From assembly GCA_946055105.1 (NCBI GenBank), contig CAMGEK010000007.1, positions 1 to 35,533 on the forward strand: a stretch of DNA of 35,533 nucleotides, given 5' to 3'. Source of the stretch: an uncultured Clostridia bacterium. Lineage in GTDB: Bacteria > Bacillota > Clostridia > Christensenellales > Borkfalkiaceae. Position 1 is the first letter of the stretch. Each line of letters opens with the position of its first letter. The notes beneath the pieces were generated by a model. The model had not been told where the DNA came from and did no database searches. It worked only from the letters and a program-made list of their open reading frames with translations. The position numbers and the translations under genes were made by a program. Of the stretch, positions 16,402-25,762 are shown piece by piece.

Positions 16402-17721
16402 ATGCAGAAACCGACGATTCATTTCGCGCCTGAAAAAAATTGGATGAACGATCCCAACGGAACGGTCTACGCGGACGGGATCTATCATCTGTTCTACCAA
16501 TACAATCCCGACGGCGTGGAATGGGGAAATATTCAATGGGCGTACGCCACCAGCCGCGATCTCGTCGGCTGGAAACGGGAAGGACTTCGGCTCACGCCCG
16601 ACAGGGGCGCGGGAGAGAAGTACTGTTTTTCGGGTTGCGCCGTCAGGACGGAAGAGGGATTCAAGATTTTTTATACCTCCATCGGCGAAGAGCCGGACGC
16701 CGTCCAGCATCACGCGCGGCAGCTGATCTGCGACGCGGACGAACGCTTTTGCGGGATTCGCCGCAACGGCGCGGCGATCGAGGCGGGGATTCACGGGTTT
16801 CCCGTGTCCGAGTGGCGCGATCCGTTCGTGTTCCGCTTCCGCGGCGACGCGTACATGACGCTTGCGGGGATCTCCGACGTCGGGCACATCTTTCTCTATC
16901 GCGCGAAAGACGCGTCGTTGAACGGGTGGGAATATCTCGGGATTCTGTTTACGCCCGAAGAGACGGACGACCTGCCCGAATGTCCCAACGTGGCGGTGTT
17001 CGGCGACAGGATCGCGCTGTTCTATTCGCTTGCGAAACGCAATCTCGTGCGCTACGTCGTCGGAACGTTCGACGGAAGGTCGCTTTCCGTCGAGGGCGTC
17101 GGGATCGTCGATCGCGGAACGAACTGTTTCTATGCGACCAACCTTGCGACGGGCGCCGCGGGCGAAACCGTACTCTTCGGCTGGCAGAGGGAGAGCCTGA
17201 TCGGCGCATCCTCGCCCGACGGAACGTACAGCGGCTGTCTCGCGTTGCCGCGGACCGTGCGGCTGAACGGGAACCGCCTGGAATTTTCCTTTACGGACGG
17301 ACTGAAAAAACTGTACCGCCGCGCGCTCGATTGCACGCAGGAGGCGGGAAAGACGGTCTGTCGGGCTTCCGTCGAACGCGTGCGGATCGCGTTCCGTGCG
17401 GCAGGACGGGCGAAGGCGTTCGTTCAGAAGAACAAAAAAGAGCGCGTAACGCTGGATTTCGACGGGGATCGGTTGCGGATCGGGCGCGAGAGCCTGACGG
17501 AGAACGCGGACGAACGCGTTTTGGAACTTCCGTTGCGCGGAGACGGAGCGCACGACGTCGAACTGATTTTCGACGGTACGATCGCGGAGGCGATCGTGGA
17601 CGGCGAAGCGGTCAGTTTCCGCTTCTACCGCCGCGGGCGCGCGGAGATCGTGTTTGAACAGGTCGGGGGCGCGGTTTCGGACGTGTGCGCGACCGAGCTG
17701 AACGCCGCGGACGTGCGGTAA
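16402..17721 (+). CDS. GH32 beta-fructosidase, predicted cytoplasmic
   Basis: A 439-aa glycoside hydrolase family 32 enzyme that cleaves terminal fructose from sucrose, sucrose-6-phosphate or fructo-oligosaccharides. The three clan GH-J acidic residues are present: nucleophile D17 in WMNDPNG, transition-state stabiliser D140 in EWRDP, and acid/base E193 in ECPN. The N-terminal five-bladed propeller fills about residues 1-300 and a C-terminal beta-sandwich the rest. There is no signal peptide, so it acts inside the cell on imported oligosaccharides. It comes directly after the permeases (8-nt gap) and before the lipoprotein GH32. Length is within the invertase range. Confidence 0.95.
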   Translation: MQKPTIHFAPEKNWMNDPNGTVYADGIYHLFYQYNPDGVEWGNIQWAYATSRDLVGWKREGLRLTPDRGAGEKYCFSGCAVRTEEGFKIFYTSIGEEPDAVQHHARQLICDADERFCGIRRNGAAIEAGIHGFPVSEWRDPFVFRFRGDAYMTLAGISDVGHIFLYRAKDASLNGWEYLGILFTPEETDDLPECPNVAVFGDRIALFYSLAKRNLVRYVVGTFDGRSLSVEGVGIVDRGTNCFYATNLATGAAGETVLFGWQRESLIGASSPDGTYSGCLALPRTVRLNGNRLEFSFTDGLKKLYRRALDCTQEAGKTVCRASVERVRIAFRAAGRAKAFVQKNKKERVTLDFDGDRLRIGRESLTENADERVLELPLRGDGAHDVELIFDGTIAEAIVDGEAVSFRFYRRGRAEIVFEQVGGAVSDVCATELNAADVR

Positions 17722-17741
17722 GTTCAGGAAAGGGGAAAAGT

Positions 17742-20700
17742 ATGAAAGGATTACGGAAAATCATCAGTCTGACGGCGGCGGTCGCGATGGCGTTGCCTCT
17801 GTTTACGTTCGTCGGGTGCGGCGGAAGGGGCGAGACCGATTACGAATTTGCCGCGACGGACTATACGGACAAAAGCGCGACGGAGCTGGAAGCGCTCGCC
17901 GATTACAGCGTTTTTTATCAACCGGAGGACGGGCGCGTGGGCGACGTCATGCCCTATTACGAGGACGGCGTCTATCATATCTTCTATCTGAAAGACGGCG
18001 GCGGAAGTTCCTCGCATCCCGTCTATCGGGTAGACACGACCGATTTTATTCACTACGAAGAAAAGGGGCTGGCGCTCGACGCGGGCGGCTCCAATTCGGG
18101 CGAGGCGATGATCGGCACGGGTACGGTGCTCAAAAAGGGCGGAGACTATTATTTCTTCTATACGGGACACCCCTCGACGGGTGCGGAGACGGTGCGGGTT
18201 GCGAAATCTACGGGAAGTCTCGATCGGTTTGAAAAGATCGGCGGGTTCTGTATTTCGCCCGAAGATTACGGATTCGAGAACGATTTCCGCGATCCCGAAG
18301 TCGTCTGGGACGAGGAAAACGGACGGTTTGAATGTATCGTGGCGACGCGGAAGAGCGGACGCGCCGTGCTTGCGCGGTTCTATCTCGACGCGGCGTTAAG
18401 CGTTATGGGCGCGCCCGAAATCGTCTATACCGATCCGCACGGGTTCAACATGCTCGAATGCCCCGACCTCTTCGAGTGGAACGGCAGATATTATCTGACC
18501 TATTCCGCGCAGGATCTGTCTTTGGGCGGCGACACGGCGGGAACGGCGAACAATACGCTCGCCCTGACGGGCGGCAAGGGGTGCATGTACTATCTCAGCT
18601 CCGACGATCGGAACGGACCTTGGCGGGAAATCGGCAATCCGCAGATCGACGGCAGCGTGTTTTACGCGGGGAAGACGGCGTTCGGAAGCGAAGCGATGCT
18701 CATCGGCTGGTCGGCGCAGAAGGGCGTCAATCCCGGATACGATTACGAATGGGGCGGCAATCTCGTCGCGCATAAACTCGTGCAGAACGCGGACGGCACG
18801 CTGTCCGTCACCTATCCGCAGTCTTTGGCGAGTCGGTTCGACGTCGTTCAGCCCCTTCTGACGGAGGAGAACGCATTGCTTCTCATCAGTTCCGGGGGAA
18901 CGCTCAACCCTCTGGCTTCCGAACGGCTCTCCTACCGTCTGAGCATGAAGGTGAAATTTACCTCCGACACGCAGTCGTTCGGTCTTGCGTTCGGTTTGAA
19001 AGACGACATCGATCATATCGTCAGAGTGACGGTCAATCCCTCCGCGGGAAAAATCAAGGCGCAGTACGGTTCCAACGGGGAGATGGCGGCGGGATACGTC
19101 TCGCTCGAAGCGGACAGAGAATACTGTCTGGATGTGTTCGCGGAAGGATCCAACTACGTGCTCTATCTGGACGGCGTGAGCTTTACCTTCCGCGTGAGGA
19201 ACGCGGGAAACAAGAAAGTCGCCGCGTTCGCGAACGACGGCATGGTGACTTTTTCCGAGATCGCGATGCTCGCTCCGTCCGAAGCGGACGCGGACGAGAC
19301 CGGTGCGTGCTCGCTGGAAGCGGGCGAGAGCAAAGAGGTCTCCGTCGCCGCCGTCAGAGATTGTTACGCGGGCGCTTCCGCGCTTGCGTACGCGAGCGGC
19401 GCGGTGCGGATCGAGACGCTCGACGCCGACGGAAAAGCCGTCGCGCAGACGGAGGGCAGCGGCTGTCTGTATCTGTACGGCTATACGGGGACGGAAGCGG
19501 GGGAAACGTTTACCGTGCGGATCACGGCGCGGGAACGCGCGACGGTCTTATACGCGATCGACGGCGCGCAGACGCACTACGTTCCCAAACGGACGGTCGT
19601 AACCCGCGCGGCGGAAAACCGCGGCGCGCAGATCGTCGTCGCGGAGGAGGGTTGTCATTCCTTCGACGTCGTCGCAAAGCTTGCGGACGAGAGCGTTTCG
19701 GGCAGGCTGATCTTGACCGTGAAGGGCGAGGAAGTCGCGTTTGCCGTCGTTAAAGACGGATTTGCGCGGTTGAGCGGCGCGGTCAACCTCTCTTCGGGCG
19801 ACGCGGTGACGGCGAGCGTATCGTTCGGCGATCGCATTTCGCAATACGAAGTATTGTCCGCAGTGGGAACGGGAGCGGCTTGCGAGAGCGGGCTCACGCC
19901 CGCCGACACGCGGGAACGGGAATACGACGCGCGCGCGAACTTCCCGAACGTGCAGTTCGAGGAACGGGAGACGGACGGCGGTTCCGTTTCGGAGAGCTTC
20001 GGCGCGCAGGGCGCGGGCGGTTTCGTCTATACCTACGGAAAGGCGATCGACGAAATGAAGTCGATCTCGGTGTTTAACGTCAACAGCGACGAGACGTACA
20101 ACTATAAGTATATCGAGCCTTCCGCTTCGAGCGACATCGAAGTCAAGGCGGATTTCGTCAAGACGGGCGACCGCTATATGGTCGGCGCGACCTATCTCGC
20201 GGCGAAGGGCGGCGAGCTCAAAGTCACGCTCGCGGTGGCGAACGTGAAGGCGACGGGCGGATTCGCCCTGATTCAGATCTATCGCAACCGCGAACGCGTT
20301 TCGGAGGCGATCGTCGCGGAAAATTCCGAGCGGCGGGAGATCACGGCGACGCTCGCCGTCGAGGCGGGAGACGCGATCTCGTTCGGATTCAAAAACGTCG
20401 GATACATGACCGATCTCGGCACGGCGGAAGCGAATTACGCCTTCTCCGTCGGAGCTCCCCGACCGGACAGTTTCGACGAAATGACGAAGATCGCCGACTT
20501 TAACGCCGATTTCTATACCGACGCGGCGCAAGCGAATGCGTGGAAGTACGGTTATGCGAGCAATTTCTTTGCCGACGAAAGCAAGCTGCAATTCACGCAG
20601 GCGACCGTATTCAACGGCGAAACGGGCGCGTGGGGCGCGGACGGCGTGAGCGGGATCGAGATCAAGCGGGACTGGATCTGTACGGAAAATTATTCGGACA

Positions 20701-20993
20701 ACGCGGACGTCGCGCTGGGGTACGCGTTCGGTGCAGGCGGCAGTTATGCGATCGAAGTCGCGTTCGAGGGGGAAAACGACGCGGAAACGCGGCTGGCGGC
20801 AAGGCTTGTGATCGCCGACGCGAGCGGGAACGTGAAATCCGCGATCTTTATCGGTGACGGCAAGGAGAACGTCGATTGGCGTTACGAAAACTTCGACGTG
20901 CGCGTAGACGCAGGCGACGTCGCATACCTCGTATTCTTCCGCGAGGGAGTGGGGTATCATAAGGGCAGCGTCGTCTTTAACGTCTACGAATAA
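17742..20993 (+). CDS. GH32-like surface lipoprotein with accessory beta-sandwich modules
   Basis: A 1083-aa lipoprotein (signal ending FVGC, C26). The catalytic propeller spans about residues 55-370. It has D184 in FRDPE and E239 in LECPDLF, but the nucleophile region reads RVGDVMPYYEDG (D68) rather than WMNDPNG, which marks a divergent GH32 subgroup. Residues ~385-510 form a C-terminal sandwich (YRLSMKVKFTSDTQSFGLAF). The rest (~510-1083) is several beta-rich modules; the last two (about 760-905 and 910-1083) look alike and are probably carbohydrate-binding. Exact activity (levan, inulin, fructotransferase) is not readable. The start is ATG 17742 after GGAAAGGGG; the frame is open further upstream but overlaps the previous gene. 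There is no membrane helix beyond the lipid anchor. Confidence 0.85.
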   Translation: MKGLRKIISLTAAVAMALPLFTFVGCGGRGETDYEFAATDYTDKSATELEALADYSVFYQPEDGRVGDVMPYYEDGVYHIFYLKDGGGSSSHPVYRVDTTDFIHYEEKGLALDAGGSNSGEAMIGTGTVLKKGGDYYFFYTGHPSTGAETVRVAKSTGSLDRFEKIGGFCISPEDYGFENDFRDPEVVWDEENGRFECIVATRKSGRAVLARFYLDAALSVMGAPEIVYTDPHGFNMLECPDLFEWNGRYYLTYSAQDLSLGGDTAGTANNTLALTGGKGCMYYLSSDDRNGPWREIGNPQIDGSVFYAGKTAFGSEAMLIGWSAQKGVNPGYDYEWGGNLVAHKLVQNADGTLSVTYPQSLASRFDVVQPLLTEENALLLISSGGTLNPLASERLSYRLSMKVKFTSDTQSFGLAFGLKDDIDHIVRVTVNPSAGKIKAQYGSNGEMAAGYVSLEADREYCLDVFAEGSNYVLYLDGVSFTFRVRNAGNKKVAAFANDGMVTFSEIAMLAPSEADADETGACSLEAGESKEVSVAAVRDCYAGASALAYASGAVRIETLDADGKAVAQTEGSGCLYLYGYTGTEAGETFTVRITARERATVLYAIDGAQTHYVPKRTVVTRAAENRGAQIVVAEEGCHSFDVVAKLADESVSGRLILTVKGEEVAFAVVKDGFARLSGAVNLSSGDAVTASVSFGDRISQYEVLSAVGTGAACESGLTPADTREREYDARANFPNVQFEERETDGGSVSESFGAQGAGGFVYTYGKAIDEMKSISVFNVNSDETYNYKYIEPSASSDIEVKADFVKTGDRYMVGATYLAAKGGELKVTLAVANVKATGGFALIQIYRNRERVSEAIVAENSERREITATLAVEAGDAISFGFKNVGYMTDLGTAEANYAFSVGAPRPDSFDEMTKIADFNADFYTDAAQANAWKYGYASNFFADESKLQFTQATVFNGETGAWGADGVSGIEIKRDWICTENYSDNADVALGYAFGAGGSYAIEVAFEGENDAETRLAARLVIADASGNVKSAIFIGDGKENVDWRYENFDVRVDAGDVAYLVFFREGVGYHKGSVVFNVYE

Positions 20994-21012
20994 ATCAATC
21001 GGTCGGAGACGA

Positions 21013-21028
21013 GACGGGTTCGCCCGTC
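21013..21028 (+). other. Small intergenic hairpin before the levanase gene
   Basis: GACGGG-TTCG-CCCGTC, a perfect 6-bp stem with a stable tetraloop in the only longer gap (64 nt) of the fructan operon. No U-tract follows, so it is more likely a processing or stability element than a terminator. Confidence 0.55.
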
Positions 21029-21057
21029 GGACGGAAACAAAATTCGGAGATAACGTG

Positions 21058-24021
21058 ATGAGGGTATCTTTCAAAAAGAAAAGCGCGCTTCTGTTGTCGG
21101 CGGCGGCATTGGCGACCGCCGCGCTGGGGCTCGGAACGATGAAACTCGGCGCTTCGGCGCAGTCCCCGTACGGGGAGGCGTACCGCAACCGACTCGCCTA
21201 TTCGGCGGCGCAGGGCTGGAACAACGATCCCAACGGATTGCTCTACGTCGACGGTACTTGGCACATGTATTATCAATACAGCTATAACGCCGCTTCGGGC
21301 GAAACGTACAACTATTGGAAAGACGTCGGCTGGGGGCATGCCGAAAGTAGCGATCTCGTGCATTGGGAAGAGCAACCCGTCGCCATTCCCGCCTATCAGA
21401 CGGCGGACGGCGCGGAGTACGGCATGATGTTTTCGGGGAGCGCGGTCTATGACGAGAACAATACGAGCGGGCTGTTCGATACGGACGGCGCGGGGAATCT
21501 TCTTTCGGGACAAGGGATCGTCGCGATCCTGACGCAGCCGCTGGAATCGGCGGGCGGGCAGAGGCAGATTCTCGCGTACAGCAAAGACGGCGGGCGGAGC
21601 TTTGATCTTTACGGCGAAATTCTCTCCGCGCGCGAGGACGGAGGCCTTGGCGACGGAGAATTCCGCGATCCCAAGGTGAGCTGGAACGCGGAGCTCGGAA
21701 AATGGCTGATGGTCGTCGGCGGCGGTTCGGTGAGAATGTACGCGTCGGAAAATCTTCTCGACTGGGACTATCTCGGCGAGACGGGGTATTGGGGCGAATG
21801 TCCCGATCTTTCCGCCTATACGCTCGAAAGCGGGGAGACGAAGTACGCGCTCGTGATCTCCCCGGAGGACAAGGAGAACAGTCATATCTACAACGGCACG
21901 ACGCGCGATACGGCGTACTATCCCGCCGAATATTACGTCGTGGGCAGTCTCGACGAAAGCGGGCTGTTCGTCGGGGAAACGCAGATCGCGCGGCTGAGCG
22001 AAGGGATCGACAGCTACGCTTTCCAGTCCTTCAACAACGCGCCCGACGGCAAGGTTTACGGCGTGAGCTGGTCCGGGAGCTGGGAAACGGTGGAGGAATA
22101 CGCGGGCTTCCGCGAAGCGTATAACGGAGGCATGACCGTGGTCTGCGAGATGAATCTCGTCGCCGACGGAAACGGGTACCGTCTGACGAGAACGCCCGTG
22201 GACGGGTATGCGGCTTTGCGTTCGGAAGAACTGTTTTCCGCGCAGTCCCTGCGGTTGGAAGCGGGCGAGGACGCGCTGTCGGGCGTTCGCGCGACGGTGG
22301 CGGATCTGGAACTGACGCTCGATTTTTCTGCGGGAGACGCGACGGAAGCGACGCTTCTGTTGCGCTCGTCAACGGACGAACGCATTCGGTTGTCCTATTC
22401 TGCGGAGACGCAGACGCTTACGCTCGATCGGTCGTCAAGCTCGCTGCTTGCGGCGGAAACGTCGCTCTACCGTACGACTTATTCTGCGGCAGCGCCTCTT
22501 CGGGACGGAAAACTCGACTTGCGGATTTTGTGCGACCGCGCGTTCGTGAGCGTATTTGCAAACGGCGGCACGGCGAGTTTCTTCTCCGCCGTGTTCCCTG
22601 CGGCGACGTCGGACGGCATGTCGCTCACCGCAGACGGCGCGATCGTCGTCACGGGCACGGTGCATCGGATGAACGGAATTTTCTCCGCAACGGAGAACGG
22701 CGATCTGCTCGTCTCCGCGAAAAAAATCGATACGACGGTCGGGAGCGAAGAGACGATCCTCGTCTCCTCTTACGCGACGGGATTCGATCCGTCTCGGGTG
22801 TCCTTTGCGGTCGCGGAGGGCGCGGAGCTGATCTCGCTTCGGTCGGACGGCGCGCGGGCGACGCTGACCGCGCTCGCCGCGGGATATGCAAAAGTCAGAA
22901 TTTCTTACGGGACGCAAGAGACGGAGACGGAACTGTATCTCTATGATAACGGATTTACGAGCGATCTCGATTATACGCTCAACCGCAGAGGATTTTTCTA
23001 CGTCGGAAACGACGGATTGCATTTCGCCACAGGCGAAAAGGACGCGTTCCGATTCAGCGAAACGATTGCGGAGGACTTCCGCTATTCGGCGCGGCTCGTG
23101 CGTAAAGCGGGCGCGCAGGCGGCGGCGCTCGTGTTCGGCGTTAGCGACAACCTGACGGAATTCTGGGTGGTTACGGCGGATTGGAAAGAGGGGAAGGTGA
23201 AATTGTGGAAATCGGGCGTGGGCGATCTCGCCGTGGCGAGGTATTATTTCGCGTCCGACGCCACGGAACTCAGCGTGACCGTTCTGAACGGTACGGCGCG
23301 CGTCTGTCTGAACGGCTCGGATACGGAGATTCTCTCCTGTCCGCTTGCGGACTATCGCGGCGGCGGGTTGGGGCTCAACGTCTATAACGGCGAAACGGTA
23401 TTTTCCGACGTCTCTTTCGCCGCCCTGTCCGAAACGGCGGGCGGGCTTGCGCTCGGCGACGTGGAGATCGCGGGGATCGTGAACGTGACGGACGGAAACG
23501 CGATTTTGTCCGCGGCGGACTATACCTTCCGCGACGGCGTGCTCGCTCTGACGGACGAATACCTGCGGACGCTGGTCGGAAAGACGACGTACACGATACA
23601 GGTGATCACTTCCGCGGGAACGTTCTATTGGGACGTGCAGACGAAGTTTGCTTCCGTCTCCGTATCGGCGGAAAAGACGGAAACGTACGGCGACGAGGAA
23701 ATTTTGTTCACGCTGGGGCGGGACACGACGGTAACGCGCGTTTTGTTCGGCGATCGGGAAACGGCGTTTACGCAGTCGGACAGAACGGTGCGCGTCTCTG
23801 CGGACGAGCTGAAAGAATTGCCGACGGGAACGTATTTCGTCACGTTCTATACGGAGAACGGAAGAGCGGAGACGCGCGTCGCCGTGCTCGAAAAGGATCT
23901 GACGGACGTCAATTTATCCAAAACCGTCAGCATCGTTTCGATCTGCGCCGTCGTCGGCGTTCTTCTGATCGGCGCGGGAACGTATCTGATCGTAATGAAA
24001 AAATCCGGACGAAAGGAATAA
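21058..24021 (+). CDS. Secreted, membrane-anchored GH32 levanase/inulinase-type enzyme
   Basis: A 987-aa extracellular fructanase. The N-terminus is a basic signal peptide, likely cut after ASA (34/35). The GH32 propeller spans ~45-360, with nucleophile D57 (WNNDPNG), D204 (FRDPK) and E247 (GECPD). A GH32 sandwich follows at ~370-540. Next are an Ig-like (Big-type) stretch at ~555-640, a concanavalin-like module at ~645-800 reminiscent of the levan-binding CBM66 of B. subtilis SacC, another Ig-like region, and one C-terminal membrane helix (957-980) with a positive tail KKSGRKE. There is no LPxTG. ATG 21058 is 7 nt after GGAGA; GTG 21055 is a weaker choice. A 64-nt gap with a small GACGGG-TTCG-CCCGTC hairpin separates it from the previous gene. 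The last codon and stop lie inside direct-repeat copy 2. Confidence 0.92.
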   Translation: MRVSFKKKSALLLSAAALATAALGLGTMKLGASAQSPYGEAYRNRLAYSAAQGWNNDPNGLLYVDGTWHMYYQYSYNAASGETYNYWKDVGWGHAESSDLVHWEEQPVAIPAYQTADGAEYGMMFSGSAVYDENNTSGLFDTDGAGNLLSGQGIVAILTQPLESAGGQRQILAYSKDGGRSFDLYGEILSAREDGGLGDGEFRDPKVSWNAELGKWLMVVGGGSVRMYASENLLDWDYLGETGYWGECPDLSAYTLESGETKYALVISPEDKENSHIYNGTTRDTAYYPAEYYVVGSLDESGLFVGETQIARLSEGIDSYAFQSFNNAPDGKVYGVSWSGSWETVEEYAGFREAYNGGMTVVCEMNLVADGNGYRLTRTPVDGYAALRSEELFSAQSLRLEAGEDALSGVRATVADLELTLDFSAGDATEATLLLRSSTDERIRLSYSAETQTLTLDRSSSSLLAAETSLYRTTYSAAAPLRDGKLDLRILCDRAFVSVFANGGTASFFSAVFPAATSDGMSLTADGAIVVTGTVHRMNGIFSATENGDLLVSAKKIDTTVGSEETILVSSYATGFDPSRVSFAVAEGAELISLRSDGARATLTALAAGYAKVRISYGTQETETELYLYDNGFTSDLDYTLNRRGFFYVGNDGLHFATGEKDAFRFSETIAEDFRYSARLVRKAGAQAAALVFGVSDNLTEFWVVTADWKEGKVKLWKSGVGDLAVARYYFASDATELSVTVLNGTARVCLNGSDTEILSCPLADYRGGGLGLNVYNGETVFSDVSFAALSETAGGLALGDVEIAGIVNVTDGNAILSAADYTFRDGVLALTDEYLRTLVGKTTYTIQVITSAGTFYWDVQTKFASVSVSAEKTETYGDEEILFTLGRDTTVTRVLFGDRETAFTQSDRTVRVSADELKELPTGTYFVTFYTENGRAETRVAVLEKDLTDVNLSKTVSIVSICAVVGVLLIGAGTYLIVMKKSGRKE

Positions 24022-24104
24022 TTCCGTCCGCAGAGAAAAGGAGAATCCCGTCGGGGTTCTCCTTTTCTCTGCGGTCTTACCGTCGGACTTGTCGCAAACC
24101 GCGG
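24015..24104. repeat. 90-bp direct repeat, copy 2 (right end of the fructan cluster)
   Basis: Same sequence and orientation as 7788-7877 (77 bp identical, then two mismatches in 13 bp). The hairpin core is at 24028-24074. The repeat starts inside the levanase gene and supplies its last Glu codon and TAA stop. The hairpin just after the stop may end the operon mRNA or protect its 3' end. Confidence 0.95.
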
Positions 24105-24183
24105 CGTCTCGACTCTGCGTACTCCTACCGCCGCGATTTTCGCGCGCGTTCCGACGTTGTACGGTAGAATTTTCCTTTCGCCC

Positions 24184-24212
24184 TTGACATTTCCGTTCCG
24201 ATCCGTTATACT
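24184..24212 (+). promoter_or_regulatory. Sigma-A promoter of the acyltransferase gene
   Basis: TTGACA (24184-24189), 17-bp spacer, TATACT (24207-24212). The predicted start is near 24219, about 78 nt before the GTG start codon. Confidence 0.9.
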
Positions 24213-24296
24213 GTAAGAAAGTTTTCATTCTTAACAAAAACGTCTTTGCGGCGTACGTCGCGCGACGGAAACGGAACGGAACTTTCGGAGAAAAAG

Positions 24297-25634
24297 GTGA
24301 AAGAAAAAAAGATCAAACGGTACGATTTTACGAAAAAGCCGCGTCGGGCGAGCGGAATTCTGACGCGTTTTGCGCGCGCCGTGCTCGTTCCGATGAAGCT
24401 GAAAGGCAGGAGACTGACGATCAACCGTCTCGGTATGGAGGGGATCAAGCCGCCCTATCTGTTGCTCGCCACGCACGCCAGCATGATGGATTTTTACGTC
24501 ATGTTCAAGGCGACTGCGCCCTACCGCGCGAACAACGTCGTCGCGATCGACGCGGTGCGCGACGTCGGCGACGGAATCATGCGGATCATGGGTTGTATCT
24601 GTAAGCGGAAATTCGTCAAAGATCTCAATCTCATCCGCAATATGCGCTACGCGGCGGAAAAGTACGGCGATATTGTCTGCGTCTATCCCGAAGCGCGCTA
24701 TTCGCTGGACGGGTGCGAATCCTTTCTTCCCGATTCCGTCGGAAAGATGTGTCGGTTGATGGGGATTCCCGTCGTCGTATTGCGCATGTACGGAAATTTC
24801 GTCATGTCGCCGCAATGGAACAAAGAGGAACAGTACCTGCCGCTCCGCGCCGATCTCGAACTCGTCGCGACGGCGGAGGAGACGCGCGCGCTGACCGTGT
24901 CCGAGCTGAACGGTCGGATTCGCGCGGCGTTCCGTCGGGACGACTTCGCGTATCAGGCGGAAAACGGGTACGAAATCGACAATCCCAAACGCGCGAACGG
25001 ACTTCATTCCATTCTGTATCAATGTCCGCATTGCAAAAAGGAATTCGGCATGTATTCGGAGGGAACGCGGATCTGGTGTTCGGCTTGCGGAAAGAGCTGG
25101 GGCATGAGCGCGCTCGGCGAGCTGTCGGCGGAGGAGGGCGAGACGGAATTTTCGCATATTCCCGATTGGTTCCGCTGGGAACGGGAGAACGTGCGCCGCG
25201 AAGTGCGGGAGGGGAGATACCGTTTCGAGGACGAAGTGACCGTACATACGCTCCCCAACGCCAAGCGATTTTACGATCAGGGCAGAGGGAAACTCGTCCA
25301 GACCTGCGAGGGAACGCGGCTCGAATGTACCGCCTACGGAAAGCCGCTCGTCCTCGAATGGGCGGGTACGGAGCTGGAAAGCGTGCACGTCGAATACGAC
25401 TATCCCTTCCGCAAGGAGAAATACAAAAAGAATCTCTTCGGGGACTGCGTGGATCTTTCCACGCCCGACGAGAGCTATTGGCTGCATCCCGTGCACCTTC
25501 GCGATCAGTTGACGAAACTCTCGTTTGCGACGGAGGAGATCTATGCGCTGGCGCAGGAAAAAGTGCATGCCGCAAGACGGGAGGAGGCGGAGCGGGAGAA
25601 AACGGAAGGCGCGTTAAGTTGCGGCGAGGAATAA
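24297..25634 (+). CDS. PlsC-like acyltransferase with C-terminal zinc ribbon
   Basis: A 445-aa protein. Residues ~40-200 match the glycerolipid acyltransferase (PlsC/LPLAT) fold: HASMMD (H60, D65: the HX4D catalytic pair) and YPEAR at 130-134 in place of the usual PEGTR acyl-acceptor motif. Beyond the catalytic part are a CPHC...CSAC zinc ribbon (C243, C246, C261, C264) and ~180 residues with no family I recognise. It probably transfers an acyl chain to a lipid intermediate at the membrane face; the substrate is unknown. The GTG at 24297 is chosen because GGAG (24287-24290) is well spaced. The frame is open to a TTG at 24246, but that lacks a ribosome site. It is monocistronic, with its own promoter and terminator. 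Confidence 0.82.
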   Translation: MKEKKIKRYDFTKKPRRASGILTRFARAVLVPMKLKGRRLTINRLGMEGIKPPYLLLATHASMMDFYVMFKATAPYRANNVVAIDAVRDVGDGIMRIMGCICKRKFVKDLNLIRNMRYAAEKYGDIVCVYPEARYSLDGCESFLPDSVGKMCRLMGIPVVVLRMYGNFVMSPQWNKEEQYLPLRADLELVATAEETRALTVSELNGRIRAAFRRDDFAYQAENGYEIDNPKRANGLHSILYQCPHCKKEFGMYSEGTRIWCSACGKSWGMSALGELSAEEGETEFSHIPDWFRWERENVRREVREGRYRFEDEVTVHTLPNAKRFYDQGRGKLVQTCEGTRLECTAYGKPLVLEWAGTELESVHVEYDYPFRKEKYKKNLFGDCVDLSTPDESYWLHPVHLRDQLTKLSFATEEIYALAQEKVHAARREEAEREKTEGALSCGEE

Positions 25635-25681
25635 AAAAGTCCGACGCGCGAGCGCAAGGCTTGCGGAGTTTTCGGCGGAAG

Positions 25682-25715
25682 AAAAGGATAACGACCGAAG
25701 TTCGTCGTCCTTTTT
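25682..25715 (+). terminator. Terminator after the acyltransferase gene
   Basis: AAAAGGA (25682-25688) pairs with TCCTTTT (25708-25714) and CGAC (25692-25695) with GTCG (25704-25707), with a TAA bulge. The descending arm ends in a T-run. Confidence 0.8.
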
Positions 25716-25762
25716 CTGATTGTAAGCGCACGCGAAAACCTATGGGGACTGCGGGAAAGCGC

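Noticed and set aside
23920-24021. LPxTG sortase signal at the levanase C-terminus
   Set aside because: A hydrophobic helix and basic tail are present but there is no LPxTG-like motif before them.
24246-24296. TTG 24246 as the acyltransferase start
   Set aside because: No ribosome site, and the 17 added residues show no family character. GTG 24297 has a well-spaced GGAG.
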